This document shows, in pieces, positions 9,948 through 17,764 of a stretch of DNA of 64,000 nucleotides. This DNA is from Hyphomicrobiales bacterium. GTDB lineage: Bacteria; Pseudomonadota; Alphaproteobacteria; Rhizobiales; OSC116. The stretch spans positions 1 through 64,000 of the forward strand of contig JABSRZ010000008.1 of NCBI GenBank assembly GCA_013214705.1. The letters are read 5' to 3'. Within the stretch, counting starts at the first letter, position 1; every line of letters begins with the position of its first letter. The notes beneath the pieces were generated by a model, which searched no databases, was not told where the DNA came from, and saw only the letters and a list, made by a program, of their open reading frames with translations. Both the position numbers and the translations under genes were made by a program.

Positions 9948-11035
9948 AAAAAATATTAATATTCTCTCATGAATTCCCTCCATTTGGTGGCGGGGCAGGT
10001 GTTGTAGCCAAACACTATGCGAAAAAACTTTCAGACGAAGGCAACGAAATAACAGTTCTTACAAAACAGATTGAAAATATTGATTTAAACGTTAAGTATA
10101 AAATAAGACTCGTAAAAAATTTGAAAAAAATTTGGATCCTAGCCTATATTAAGGCGGTTGATTTCGATGAGTACGATCAAATTATTCTGAATGACCATTC
10201 TTCCGTTTATTTTGCTGGATTATTCTTCAGCCAAAACCAGTTATCAAATTCAGTCGCTTTTTTACATGGTTCTGAGCCGGAAAATATTTTTGAGAAACCA
10301 AATATAATTAAAAAATTATTTGCTTATAAATACTTTTATGTGAGTGCATTAAATCGGATCAGTAGTATAAACGCAGTAAGTTCTTACATGAAAGAAAAAT
10401 TTATGAAAAGAACCGAAATGTATCATCTTGAAAGTAAAATAAAAATAGTATATACTTCGGCTGACCCTGATATATTTTATCCTGACTTTAATGAAGACTT
10501 CAATAAGAATTTGAACATACCGATTGATGCAACAATATTATTATCTGTTAGTCGAATTGTTAAAGACAAAGGCTATTTCGAAATGTTCGAAATATTTAGA
10601 AAACTAAGTCTTAATAATGAACGGTTATTCTGGATAATTATCGGTACTGGAAATTACTTACAAACATTGAAAAATTTCGCAAAAAACTCCAATTTGGAAT
10701 CCAAAATTATTTTTACTGGTGCCGTAAAAAGAGAGAAATTGAGAACTTATTACTCCAACGCTAGCGTTTTTTGGCTTTTATCAAATCTTGATGAATCATT
10801 TGGTCTCGTATATTTAGAGGCTCAGACTTGTGCCTGCCCAGTAATCGGGCGAAATAGAGCGGGTGTGAAAGAAGTAATTGAAAATAGGAAAAGCGGGTTT
10901 TTGGTTGAAAATCGGGAAGCGGTCATAGATATTTTAAAAAACAGAAAATATATGGAGCTCAAAAGGGAAGATATATTGAAATTTTCAAATAACTTTTGTT
11001 TAGTAGATAAGAAACAAAATATTTTATCCAAATGA
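9944..11035 (+). CDS. GT4 family glycosyltransferase
   Basis: Retaining GT-B fold glycosyltransferase, 363 residues. The N-terminal HEFPPFGGGAGVVAKHYAK stretch is the glycine-rich acceptor-domain loop. The C-terminal domain begins around SVSRIVKDKGYFEM, and the E-x7-E donor motif is in ESFGLVYLEAQ with the following PVIGRNRAGVKEV. The C-terminus (after 'FSNNFCLVDKK') is slightly short for the family. It ends 150 bp before IS-A copy 2, so the operon end may have been trimmed by the element. Translation is coupled to the preceding GT2 through ATGA. Donor and acceptor are unknown. Confidence 0.92.
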   Translation: MKKILIFSHEFPPFGGGAGVVAKHYAKKLSDEGNEITVLTKQIENIDLNVKYKIRLVKNLKKIWILAYIKAVDFDEYDQIILNDHSSVYFAGLFFSQNQLSNSVAFLHGSEPENIFEKPNIIKKLFAYKYFYVSALNRISSINAVSSYMKEKFMKRTEMYHLESKIKIVYTSADPDIFYPDFNEDFNKNLNIPIDATILLSVSRIVKDKGYFEMFEIFRKLSLNNERLFWIIIGTGNYLQTLKNFAKNSNLESKIIFTGAVKREKLRTYYSNASVFWLLSNLDESFGLVYLEAQTCACPVIGRNRAGVKEVIENRKSGFLVENREAVIDILKNRKYMELKREDILKFSNNFCLVDKKQNILSK

Positions 11036-11184
11036 AATTAGTCATGCAATATTAACTTCGTTATCAGCTAAAATTCAGGTTAATAATCGCACAGACCAAC
11101 CCTTAAATCTAAATTGGCAATATTTTTTTCTTTAAATCTGTTGAAGCATTTTTGGATGCTCTTTGATACACTTCCTCGATACTA

Positions 11185-11849
11185 TGGTAATGCCTCCTAA
11201 ATTCCAGGGTATTTTTAAGTAAAATTTTCTAATAAGTTAATTTGTGAGATTTCACATGAAGAAGTCGAAATTTTCAGATAACCAAATCATTGGTATTTTG
11301 AAACAAGCTGAGTCCGGTACTCCGGTCCCAGAACTCTGCCGTCAACATGGTATGAGCAGCGCGAGTTTCTATAAATGACGATCCAAATATGGTGGCATGG
11401 ATGCGTCCATGGTGACACGGATGAAAGAGCTTTAATCAGAGAATGCACGGCTTAAAAAAATGTGCGCAGATGTTCAACTCCAAAATGATGTAATAAAGGA
11501 AGTTCTAGAAAAAAGTGGTGAAGCCGTCCCTTTGGCGCACTTTAGCCAAAGCTGCTGTATGCAAGGGGATATTAAGCATACGGGCGGCTTGTCAAGCCTT
11601 CCCGATCAGTGAGAGCTGTTATCGGTATAAACCAAAGTTAAGTGATGGGAATGCAATTATTGCTCATTTTTTGATTGGTCTTACAGATAGCCAACGTAAT
11701 TGGGGCTTTAAATTATGCTTCCTGCATTTGCGTAATGTAAAGGGTTTTGGATGGAAACATAAACGAGTTTACCGCATTTATTGTGAATTAGAGCTTAATC
11801 TACCTATCAGGCCGAAGAAGCGACTGTGCAGAGATAAACCTGATAGGTA
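11185..11849 (+). mobile_element. IS-A copy 2: IS3-family remnant, orfB truncated
   Basis: The left end TGGTAATGCCTCCTAAATTC starts at 11185. orfA starts at the ATG at 11256 (MKKSKFSDNQIIG), but a TGA replaces the Trp codon after SFYK and a TAA follows KEL. An A6G slippery string sits near the orfA end, as IS3 elements use for -1 frameshifting into orfB. orfB is open from 11515 as a 110-codon N-terminal part (ISESCYRYKPKLSDGN, then RNWGFKLCFLHLRNVKG and RVYRIYCELELN), then breaks off near 11849 where a different IS fragment begins. The catalytic DDE part is gone, so it is dead. Confidence 0.85.
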
Positions 11850-11931
11850 TAATCACCTTCATTCTCCAACACCATCCGTACCGCACGTGCGCGCACCTCA
11901 AGTGAAAATTTATTTCTTGTTTTGCTCATAA
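11515..11931 (+). pseudogene. IS-A orfB N-terminal fragment
   Basis: Truncated IS3-family transposase orfB. Residues 1-110 match the HTH-like N-terminal part of IS3 orfB (RNWGFKL, VKGFGWKHKRVYRIY, LPIRPKKRL). The remaining codons read through a foreign junction and are meaningless. The integrase core with its three acidic residues is missing. Upstream orfA has two premature stops. Confidence 0.8.
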
Positions 11932-11988
11932 TTACTCCTTTTACTGCAGAATAGGAGCCTTCCGCAAGCTTGGAGCGGTCCAGGTCAG
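11850..11988 (-). mobile_element. IS3-family fragment (IS-D) with orfA 5' end
   Basis: On the minus strand an ATG at 11929 opens the reading MSKTRNKFSLEVRARAVRMV and then LENEGD, the typical N-terminus of the IS51/IS3-type orfA. AAAGGAG lies 8 nt upstream. The frame is cut at about 11850 by the junction with IS-A copy 2. The element end reads TGACCTGGACCGCTCCAAGC. Only about 26 codons survive. Confidence 0.7.
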
Positions 11989-12044
11989 TGAAAAGTGTAG
12001 CTTAAATCAATACAAAATATGTTGCAGATTTGGGGAGCACCTCA
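11983..12044 (+). mobile_element. IS-B right-end fragment
   Basis: About 62 bp identical in layout to the right end of IS-B at 16626-16687: GGTCAGTGAAAAGTGTAGC through the terminal GGGGAGCACCTCA. No coding part survives here. It lies between the IS-D piece and the polymerase-like gene, completing the mobile debris in the 1,020-bp gap 11036-12057. Confidence 0.75.
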
Positions 12045-12057
12045 TTAATAGGGGTTT

Positions 12058-13053
12058 TTATGAATTAACTTGGGTTAACAACATAATTAACGAACTTGGA
12101 AACAATATTGTTGGTGTGATCAACATAATATATAAAGTTACTCTTACAAACATTTTTTGTTTATAATTATCTTCTATTGCTTTAACTACTGGGACCAAAA
12201 TAATCATTAGCGCAAACATGCCTACTCGTTTTGATTGAGCAGATCCCATTAATAATGCTGCTAATGAAGTTAGTGAAATTAAATATATAAAATAATACAA
12301 AAACTTTGCTGATATATCGTTAAGTCTATTTCTATAAGATAATATATAAAATATAAGCAACATTAACATTACAAACAAATAGACACCAACGCCTAACATT
12401 CCCGAATCACTATATGATTTTGTTCCCAAAACAAAAGGCAAAAGAGTTAATACACACAAGTATGAAAATACACTTTTGATACTAATATGTCTTTTCTCAT
12501 TGAATGTGAAAAATAAAGGTGAAAACAGTGCACCTACATTATGCGTAAGAATTGATATTAAAATAAAAAATGACTTTTTAATAAAACCAGAACCAACTAA
12601 TAATAATGAAGTGAAATATAGGAATATTGTGTATGATAAATATTGTCTGAACACATTATTCATCCCCATTACCGCTGGAAAAAATAATAGAAAAAGATAG
12701 GGAAAATATTGAGGTAGTTTCATATTGGTTCTTGCTTTTAATACAAAAATAAAAGACAAAATATCAAAAATTATAAATGTTATTTCTTCTGATTGAGTTA
12801 TTTTATATATATATCGTGAAGTCATCCAATAGACTGGTTCTTTTAAGTAATAAAGTGAAAACGATTCGGATTTTAATGCGACTTCATATGCGTTCATATC
12901 GCCATCAAAGCCAGAATACCGTATGATAGAAGAGTAAATACAGAGAAGGAAAAGTGTTATAAAAAAATAAAGCCTTTCCGAAGGTATTTTGATAATACAA
13001 AATAGCGCTCCAATCAAAACCATAAATAGATAATAAACAAGTTCATACGTCAT
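12058..13053 (-). CDS. EpsG/Wzy-like polysaccharide polymerase
   Basis: Polytopic membrane protein of about 331 residues with 9-11 hydrophobic segments. The pattern RYSGFDGDMNAYE near 50-62, then LKEPVYWMTSRYI near 75-88 and NNVFRQYLSYTIFLY near 130-145, is the EpsG-family arrangement (D-x-x-x-Y, KEPxxW, RQ), which polymerises repeat units on the periplasmic side. The ATG at 13053 is preferred; a GTG at 13071 would add six residues and neither has a strong ribosome site. It is very AT-rich and, unlike its neighbours, reads leftward. It is flanked by IS debris on one side and a degenerate tRNA plus IS-A copy 3 on the other, so it may have come in with these elements. Confidence 0.8.
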   Translation of the reverse strand: MTYELVYYLFMVLIGALFCIIKIPSERLYFFITLFLLCIYSSIIRYSGFDGDMNAYEVALKSESFSLYYLKEPVYWMTSRYIYKITQSEEITFIIFDILSFIFVLKARTNMKLPQYFPYLFLLFFPAVMGMNNVFRQYLSYTIFLYFTSLLLVGSGFIKKSFFILISILTHNVGALFSPLFFTFNEKRHISIKSVFSYLCVLTLLPFVLGTKSYSDSGMLGVGVYLFVMLMLLIFYILSYRNRLNDISAKFLYYFIYLISLTSLAALLMGSAQSKRVGMFALMIILVPVVKAIEDNYKQKMFVRVTLYIMLITPTILFPSSLIMLLTQVNS

Positions 13054-13101
13054 AAAAACCCAAAAAACCACATTTAAGCGGCTGCAAACTAAACAAATTT
13101 A

Positions 13102-13186
13102 TGGCAGGGGTAGCTAGACTTGAACTCGTACACTTTTCGATACTTGATTTTGAATCAAGCAGGTCTACCGATTCCACCACACTCCC
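13102..13186 (-). tRNA. tRNA-Leu(CAA), apparently degenerate
   Basis: The minus strand reads like tRNA-Leu. There is a perfect 5-bp anticodon stem CTTGA/TCAAG around the loop TTCAAAA (anticodon CAA), a D-loop containing AATCGGTAGA, a class II variable arm and an encoded CCA. The acceptor stem has an A-C mismatch and terminal G-U pairs, the T-stem has two mismatches, and the D-stem is weak. By contrast the tRNA-Leu(GAG) at 26551-26637 pairs cleanly. It may be a decaying copy or a divergent functional gene. Confidence 0.6.
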
Positions 13187-13227
13187 AATTTTATACAACT
13201 TTTCCAAATAGAGTGATAGCTAATTAA

Positions 13228-13359
13228 GGCATTGATTTAAAGGTACATTGGCACAATTATGCTGATAACTCAACGCCTTTTGAACTACAAAGTGAAATCT
13301 GCAAGTTCGCCGCACAGGTAGCTCGTAATGGAGGGTGCAAAATTATTCTCTCCAAGTAG
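13228..13359 (+). pseudogene. Orphan C-terminal coding fragment, family unknown
   Basis: An open stretch of 43 codons without a start ends at TAG 13359. It contains VHWHNYADNSTPFELQSEI followed by CKFAAQVARNGGCKIILSK. The amphipathic end looks like a real protein C-terminus rather than random sequence, but I do not recognise the family. It lies between the degenerate tRNA-Leu and IS-A copy 3, where the 5' part of the gene would have been lost. The rest of 13190-13470 shows nothing. Confidence 0.3.
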
Positions 13360-13470
13360 CTATTGCGACCGCTTCTTTCATACCTAGCCTCGGGATAATG
13401 TGAGCTGACCGAAGGAACCTTACAAAAAATCCAATACTTAAAAGGGAAACCGAAGCAAACCCGGAGCGGC

Positions 13471-14002
13471 TCATGCCTCCAAAATTTCAGAGTGTTTTAA
13501 GGTAGAATTTTCTATTAAGTTAATTTAAGGGATTTTACATGAAGAAGTCTAGATATTCAGATAGCCAAATCATTGGTATTTTAAAACAAGCTGAGGCTGG
13601 AACGCCAGTTCCAGAACTTTGCCGTCAACGCGGTATGAGTAGGGTTAGTTTTTATAAATGCGACCCAAATATGGTGGGTTGGATGCATCGATGGTCAAGC
13701 GGGTGAAAGATCTTGAGAGCGGCAACGTCAGTCTGCTATTCCTTCAACCTGGTAATCCACAACAAAATGCCTGCGTTGAGTGTTACAAGCCAACCGTCAA
13801 ATATGATTGGCCAGCACAGCATATCTTTACAATAATTGAGAAATTCAGTCTTCAGTGATGAACTGGGTATGGACTTATAATAATGAGAGGCCTAACGTGG
13901 CCAAAAGCGGCATGACGCCAATTCAAAAACTAGGTATGGCTCAAGCCAAGGCTGCGTAATCGGATCTACTTTTGAAGCCCGTTAAGAATGGGAGCATTTC
14001 CA
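13471..14002 (+). mobile_element. IS-A copy 3: internally deleted, both ends kept
   Basis: The left end is ATGCCTCCAAAATTTCAG. orfA starts at the ATG at 13539 (MKKSRYSDSQIIG), with a 1-bp deletion after SFYK. The frame then passes through KYGGLDASM straight into orfB C-terminal sequence (LQPGNPQQNACVE, then YDWPAQHIF) because roughly 700 bp of orfA/orfB is missing. The last part reads WTYNNERPNVAKSG and MTPIQKL. The right end GGGAGCATTTCCA is an imperfect inverted match to the left end TGGTAATGC-CTCC of copies 2 and 5, which fixes both termini of the element. Confidence 0.8.
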
Positions 14003-14018
14003 TAGGATTTAAATATAA

Positions 14019-15134
14019 ATGAAAAATATACTCTTTCTGGTTAGCACGTTGCGCAATACTGGACCAACGAATCAATTGTCATATATTTTAAAATATATGG
14101 ATAAAGAACTTTTTAAGCCACATATACTAACATTATCAGAAGAACCGAAAGACAGCCGAAAAAACTATTTTGAGGATGAGTTGAAGCTAAATATAATATC
14201 TCTGAGACTTTCGAGAATCAAAGGCTTTTTTAAAGCAAAAGCAAAAATTAGAAACTTTATTATTGAGAATAATATAGACCTAATTCACAGCCAGGGCTTA
14301 AGAGCCGATAGTTTATTATCCAAATTAAATGTGAACACCCCTCGAATATCAACAATAAGAAATTATCCTCAATCAGACTATCCAATGATGTTTGGGAAAT
14401 TGTTAGGGAACTTTCTTGCTGTTAAACACATATCTGCCCTAAGAAATTTGGATAATGTGTTTGGTGTTTCTGATAGTGTTTCTAATAACCTAAAAAATGA
14501 ATACGGATTAACAAATATTCAAACAGTGCGAAATGGTGTCGATATTTCTAAATATAAGCCTTGTATCGACAAAATTCAATTGAAGAAAGAACTTTCAATT
14601 CCATTGAAGAAAACAATTTGGATCTCATCAATTGGTAAAGGAAGCCGTAAAGATTCAACTATTATCGCTAGAGCGTTCAAAAAAATACATGAAGCAGACA
14701 ATAGTAATTTTTTGATATTTGTCGGTGATGGGGAGCTTAAAATCCAATGCCAAAAAATATTGGAGGGCATAAACAACACGTTATTCACAGGAAATATATC
14801 CAATATATCGAAATATCTTCAAATTGCCAACTTTTTCATTTCATCGTCAAAAGCAGAGGGCTTTCCTAATGCTGTACTTGAAGCAATGGCCTGTGGTCTT
14901 CCTGCCATTCTATCAAATATTGCTCCTCATACTGAAATTATTAGTTTAAACAAGAAATCTGCTATTTCTTTTAAACTCGGTTCTACGCAAAGCTTGGTAG
15001 ATGCCATGGAGAATATAGTAGATATAAATTCTAATATTTCTACTGAAGAAGCTATAAACCTAATAGATACTCAATTAACTGCAGATAAAATGTCCAGAAA
15101 TTATCAGGCTGTGTACCAAGAATTAATTCACTAA
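14019..15134 (+). CDS. GT4 family glycosyltransferase
   Basis: Retaining GT-B glycosyltransferase, 371 residues. The N-terminal VSTLRNTGPTNQLSYI loop and SQGLRADSLLSKL in the acceptor domain are followed by the C-terminal donor domain with SIGKGSRKDS, and by the E-x7-E motif in AEGFPNAVLEAMACGLP near residues 285-300. It lies alone between IS-A copy 3 (which ends 16 bp upstream) and another IS-A end 19 bp downstream. Its promoter may therefore be inside the element or lost. It is AT-rich like the other transferases. Sugar specificity is unknown. Confidence 0.92.
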   Translation: MKNILFLVSTLRNTGPTNQLSYILKYMDKELFKPHILTLSEEPKDSRKNYFEDELKLNIISLRLSRIKGFFKAKAKIRNFIIENNIDLIHSQGLRADSLLSKLNVNTPRISTIRNYPQSDYPMMFGKLLGNFLAVKHISALRNLDNVFGVSDSVSNNLKNEYGLTNIQTVRNGVDISKYKPCIDKIQLKKELSIPLKKTIWISSIGKGSRKDSTIIARAFKKIHEADNSNFLIFVGDGELKIQCQKILEGINNTLFTGNISNISKYLQIANFFISSSKAEGFPNAVLEAMACGLPAILSNIAPHTEIISLNKKSAISFKLGSTQSLVDAMENIVDINSNISTEEAINLIDTQLTADKMSRNYQAVYQELIH

Positions 15135-15153
15135 GGCGAGAGATATACTAAAA

Positions 15154-15250
15154 TGGTAATGCCTCCTAAAATTCGGGGTGATGGATCCAACTGGTCATCG
15201 CAACATATGAGTGGCAATGCCCCTAAATTTGGTAATCCTCCCATTTTTCA
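15154..15250. mobile_element. Solo IS ends (IS-A left end, IS30 end)
   Basis: TGGTAATGCCTCCTAAAATT at 15154 is an IS-A left end with no element behind it. It abuts ATGGATCCAACTGGTCATCG (15181-15200), a diverged copy of the IS30 end seen at 15255. A second IS-A-like string, TGGCAATGCCCCTAAATTTG, follows at 15213. No coding sequence. Confidence 0.5.
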
Positions 15251-15714
15251 TGGGGATGGATTCAACGGGTCACCGCAACATCTCCTGTAGTTTATATGCT
15301 GGTGTTTTGAAGTCCAGAGTTTTTCTTGGGCGAGAATTCAGTTGTTCAGCAATGGTATCCAGTTCAATTTGTGAATATACAGATAAGCAACTTCCTTTTG
15401 GAAAAATATTGCCTTAACAATCCATTGGTATTTTCATTTGTACCACTTTGCCATGGACTGCTGGGGTCGCAGAAATAGACGCCCATGTTGGTTGCAAGCG
15501 AGAAGTTCTTATGAGCCGCTAATTCTGTTCCGCTATTCCAAGTAAGGCTTTTCTTTAATGAGAGAGGGGATTTACTCATTTGATCAATCAAAGCCGAGAC
15601 AACCGATTCAGTCTTTTTGCTTTCCACTTTAATTAGAATAGTAAAGCGGGATTGACGCTCTACAACAGTTGCAATATAGCTATTTTTAGTGACCTTGCCC
15701 CAATTTGGATCCAT
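15251..15714 (-). mobile_element. IS30-family transposase fragment
   Basis: The minus frame 15364-15714 encodes 116 residues of the IS30 DDE core: YIATVVERQSRFTILIKVES, then LTWNSGTELAAHK and the highly diagnostic PWQSGTNENTNGLLRQY. The reading frame shifts after RQYFSK, and the C-terminal NSRPRKTL block is found in another frame at about 15330. The element end reads GGGGATGGATTCAACGGGTC. The N-terminal HTH part is missing at 15715, where an IS3 fragment is fused. Inactive. Confidence 0.85.
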
Positions 15715-15893
15715 TTAAGCATAGAGTCTTGGGTTGATATTTTTGTTCAGTTTTTGTTGATTTGCAATGTCTTTATTCCTTTCTGTGTTTAATGCCATGT
15801 ATGGGCTTAATCTGTTTAATGTTGAATATGGCCTGACATGATTATAATCATGTCGCCAATCTGCCAATATCCTACGGACATTGTGGGTCTTCA
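15715..15893 (-). mobile_element. IS3-family orfB C-terminal fragment
   Basis: The minus strand reads VRRILADWRHDYNHVRPYST followed by LNRLSPYMALNTERNK, the typical IS3/IS407-type orfB C-terminus, and ends INPRLYA at the fusion with the IS30 fragment. No start and no DDE core. Its sequence differs from IS-A, IS-B and IS-E, so it is a further element type. Confidence 0.7.
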
Positions 15894-15894
15894 A

Positions 15895-16007
15895 AGGTAG
15901 TGCCCCCTAAATTCCAGGGTATTTTTAAGTAGAATTTTCTAATAAGTTAATTTAGGAGATTTTACATGAAGAAGTCGAGATATTCAGATAGCCAAATCAT
16001 TGGTATT
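15895..16007 (+). mobile_element. IS-A copy 4: left part, interrupted by IS-B
   Basis: Left end AGGTAGTGCCCCCTAAATTC, then the orfA start MKKSRYSDSQIIGI from the ATG at 15966. At 16008 the frame is cut by the left end of IS-B. The downstream half of IS-A is not found beyond IS-B, so insertion was followed by deletion or recombination. Confidence 0.8.
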
Positions 16008-16687
16008 TGGGGTGCTCCGCAATAATGACACAATGACTTAAGTTCTAATTTTTGCTTGACTGGTTTTAACCAGACGAGGAAATCTAAAATGTCTAAACGT
16101 AAGAACCATAATTCAGCTTTTAAAGCTCGTGTTGCTTTAGAAGCCCCATAAAAGGCGGGCAAACGGTCACGGAACTGGCCGGTCGTTTTGGTGTTCACCC
16201 CTCTCAAATTCATCTGTGGAAACGTTCACCGCTTGACGGTTCTGCCGAAGTTTTTGAACGTGGTCAGAAGACAAAGTCATCCGATGATACCTAAGATATT
16301 TAACACCGGTCAAGGTAGTCAATTCACATCTTGGTAGTGGATTAATCGGCTTAAGTCTGCCAACACTAAAATATCGATGGATGGCAAAGGCCGGTATCTG
16401 GACAATATATTTATCGAACGGCAGTGGCGATCACTCAAATATGAATGTGTTTATTTATATGCCTGGAGTGGCGGCAGTGAAGCCAGAGAAGGCGTTGGCA
16501 ACTGGATCAGCTTTTATAATACGGAACGACCTCAGAGCCTGCCCCTTTCTCTGGGTATAAAGCCCATTGTGGTTTAACCCCAGATGTGATTTATTGGAAC
16601 AAATTGAACAATCAACTCGACGACTGGTCAGTGAAAAGTGTAGCTTAAATCAATGCAAAATCTGTCGCAGATTTGGGGAGAACCTCA
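16008..16687 (+). mobile_element. IS-B copy 1: IS3-family, internally deleted, both ends kept
   Basis: The imperfect terminal repeats TGGGGTGCTCCGCAA (16008) and TGAGGTTCTCCCCAA (minus strand from 16687) match at 12 of 15 positions. orfA starts at the ATG at 16089 (MSKRKNHNSAFKARVALEA), then frameshifts and continues VTELAGRFGVHPSQIHLWK. About 600 bp is missing, so orfA runs into the orfB C-terminus (FNTGQGSQFTS, then SMDGKGRYLDNIFIERQWRS and LKYECVYLYA). A 66-codon frame at 16377-16577 is this orfB tail. Size 680 bp against roughly 1.2-1.3 kb expected. Confidence 0.85.
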
Positions 16688-16688
16688 A

Positions 16689-16818
16689 CGTATTCTCAAA
16701 ATGAACTCGATATTATCGCTGAACAGCCAAATTCTCGTCCAAGAAAAACTCTGAACTTCAAAACACTAGCATTATAAACTACAGGAGGTGTTGCGGTGAC
16801 CCGTTGAATCCATCACCA
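16689..16818 (+). mobile_element. IS30-family C-terminal fragment
   Basis: The plus strand reads VFSQNELDIIAEQPNSRPRK followed by TLNFKTLA, the IS30 transposase C-terminus, and then the IS30 end GACCCGTTGAATCCATCACC. It is the mirror partner of the minus-strand IS30 piece at 15251-15714. The two IS30 ends therefore bracket the whole IS3 mosaic 15251-16818. Confidence 0.8.
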
Positions 16819-16937
16819 TTAAAAGAAAAATGTTAAGACATTTAAATGCTTTGAACTTGAATAAATCGATTGGACATAATAGCCGCGCAATGCTAACTTA
16901 AATTAAACTATAACAACGTTAATTGAGTATTAAAGTT

Positions 16938-17516
16938 ATGAAATATAAAATTTGGGGAAAAGGAATTTTTGATTATTCTTTAGCAATAATTCTTGTTATT
17001 CCTTTTAGTGTTTTAATTATTGTTTTTGGAACTCTAAATTTCTTGTCAGTCGGCTTACCGGTTTTTTTCAACCAACCAAGAGTAGGTAGAAATGGAAAAA
17101 TATTCAAGATATATAAACTAAGAACGATGGTGGGGACCAACATTAATTCTGAATTTGCTTCATCAGAAACTCATAGAATTACTCAATTTGGAAATTTTCT
17201 ACGAAAAACTAGAATAGACGAATTGCCGCAAATTATCAATGTTCTAAAAGGCGAAATGTCCTTTATTGGCCCTCGCCCAGAACAGCCTGATTTTGTTAAA
17301 CGATACTGTGAAATCATTGATGATTATAACCACAGGCATTTTGTAAAACCTGGAATCACAGGGTTAGCACAAGTAGAAAATGGGTACACAGATAGTGATG
17401 AAGGTACAAAACAAAAATTAAAATTTGATCTGTTATATATACAAAAACTAGACTTAAAAACCGACTTAAAAATTATTTATAAGACTTTCTTTGAAGTTGT
17501 GCGGATGACAGGATAA
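16938..17516 (+). CDS. Undecaprenyl-phosphate sugar phosphotransferase (PglC/WcaJ catalytic core)
   Basis: Bacterial sugar transferase that starts repeat-unit synthesis by moving a sugar-1-phosphate onto undecaprenyl phosphate. 192 residues, the minimal monotopic form without the WcaJ N-terminal membrane domain. Visible are one N-terminal hydrophobic segment (IFDYSLAIILVIPFSVLIIV), FKIYKLRTM, the catalytic DE pair in RKTRIDELPQ, FIGPRPEQP, and PGITGLAQVENGYT near the end. The ATG at 16938 is chosen; a TTG at 16923 would add five residues. It lies downstream of the IS mosaic, separated from other locus genes, and is probably transcribed from 16820-16937. Confidence 0.93.
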   Translation: MKYKIWGKGIFDYSLAIILVIPFSVLIIVFGTLNFLSVGLPVFFNQPRVGRNGKIFKIYKLRTMVGTNINSEFASSETHRITQFGNFLRKTRIDELPQIINVLKGEMSFIGPRPEQPDFVKRYCEIIDDYNHRHFVKPGITGLAQVENGYTDSDEGTKQKLKFDLLYIQKLDLKTDLKIIYKTFFEVVRMTG

Positions 17517-17544
17517 TAATTTCCCATTGATCCAGATTGTATTT

Positions 17545-17653
17545 TGAATAGCCCCTGATTTAGTAGACACAACTGGTCTTCCATAATTGTTGTTGTTCAA
17601 TATATATTGGCGACAACATCTCTTTGTTACCATGTTTTCTTCTGGTGTTGTCG
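17545..17653. mobile_element. Relic of IS-E end
   Basis: TGAATAGCCCCTGATTTAGT, followed by GGTCTTCCATAATTGTTGTT and GGCGACAACATC, is collinear with the left end of the IS-E copy at 19035-19140. It is also a near-perfect inverted match to that copy's right end. Only about 110 bp remains. Confidence 0.7.
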
Positions 17654-17764
17654 TTGGATTAGTGGCCAGTAAATTTGGAACATGTCCAATTAATCCAATG
17701 ACGTATATGCTCTAAGGCGCATCAATTTATTATTGCGAGTAAAAAAACGCGAGAAGGAGCTAAA

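Noticed and set aside
11256-11460. UGA read as Trp, explaining the TGA in IS-A orfA
   Set aside because: TGA ends many genes in the window (for example 9145-9147) and a TAA follows in the same orfA, so a code change is not needed.
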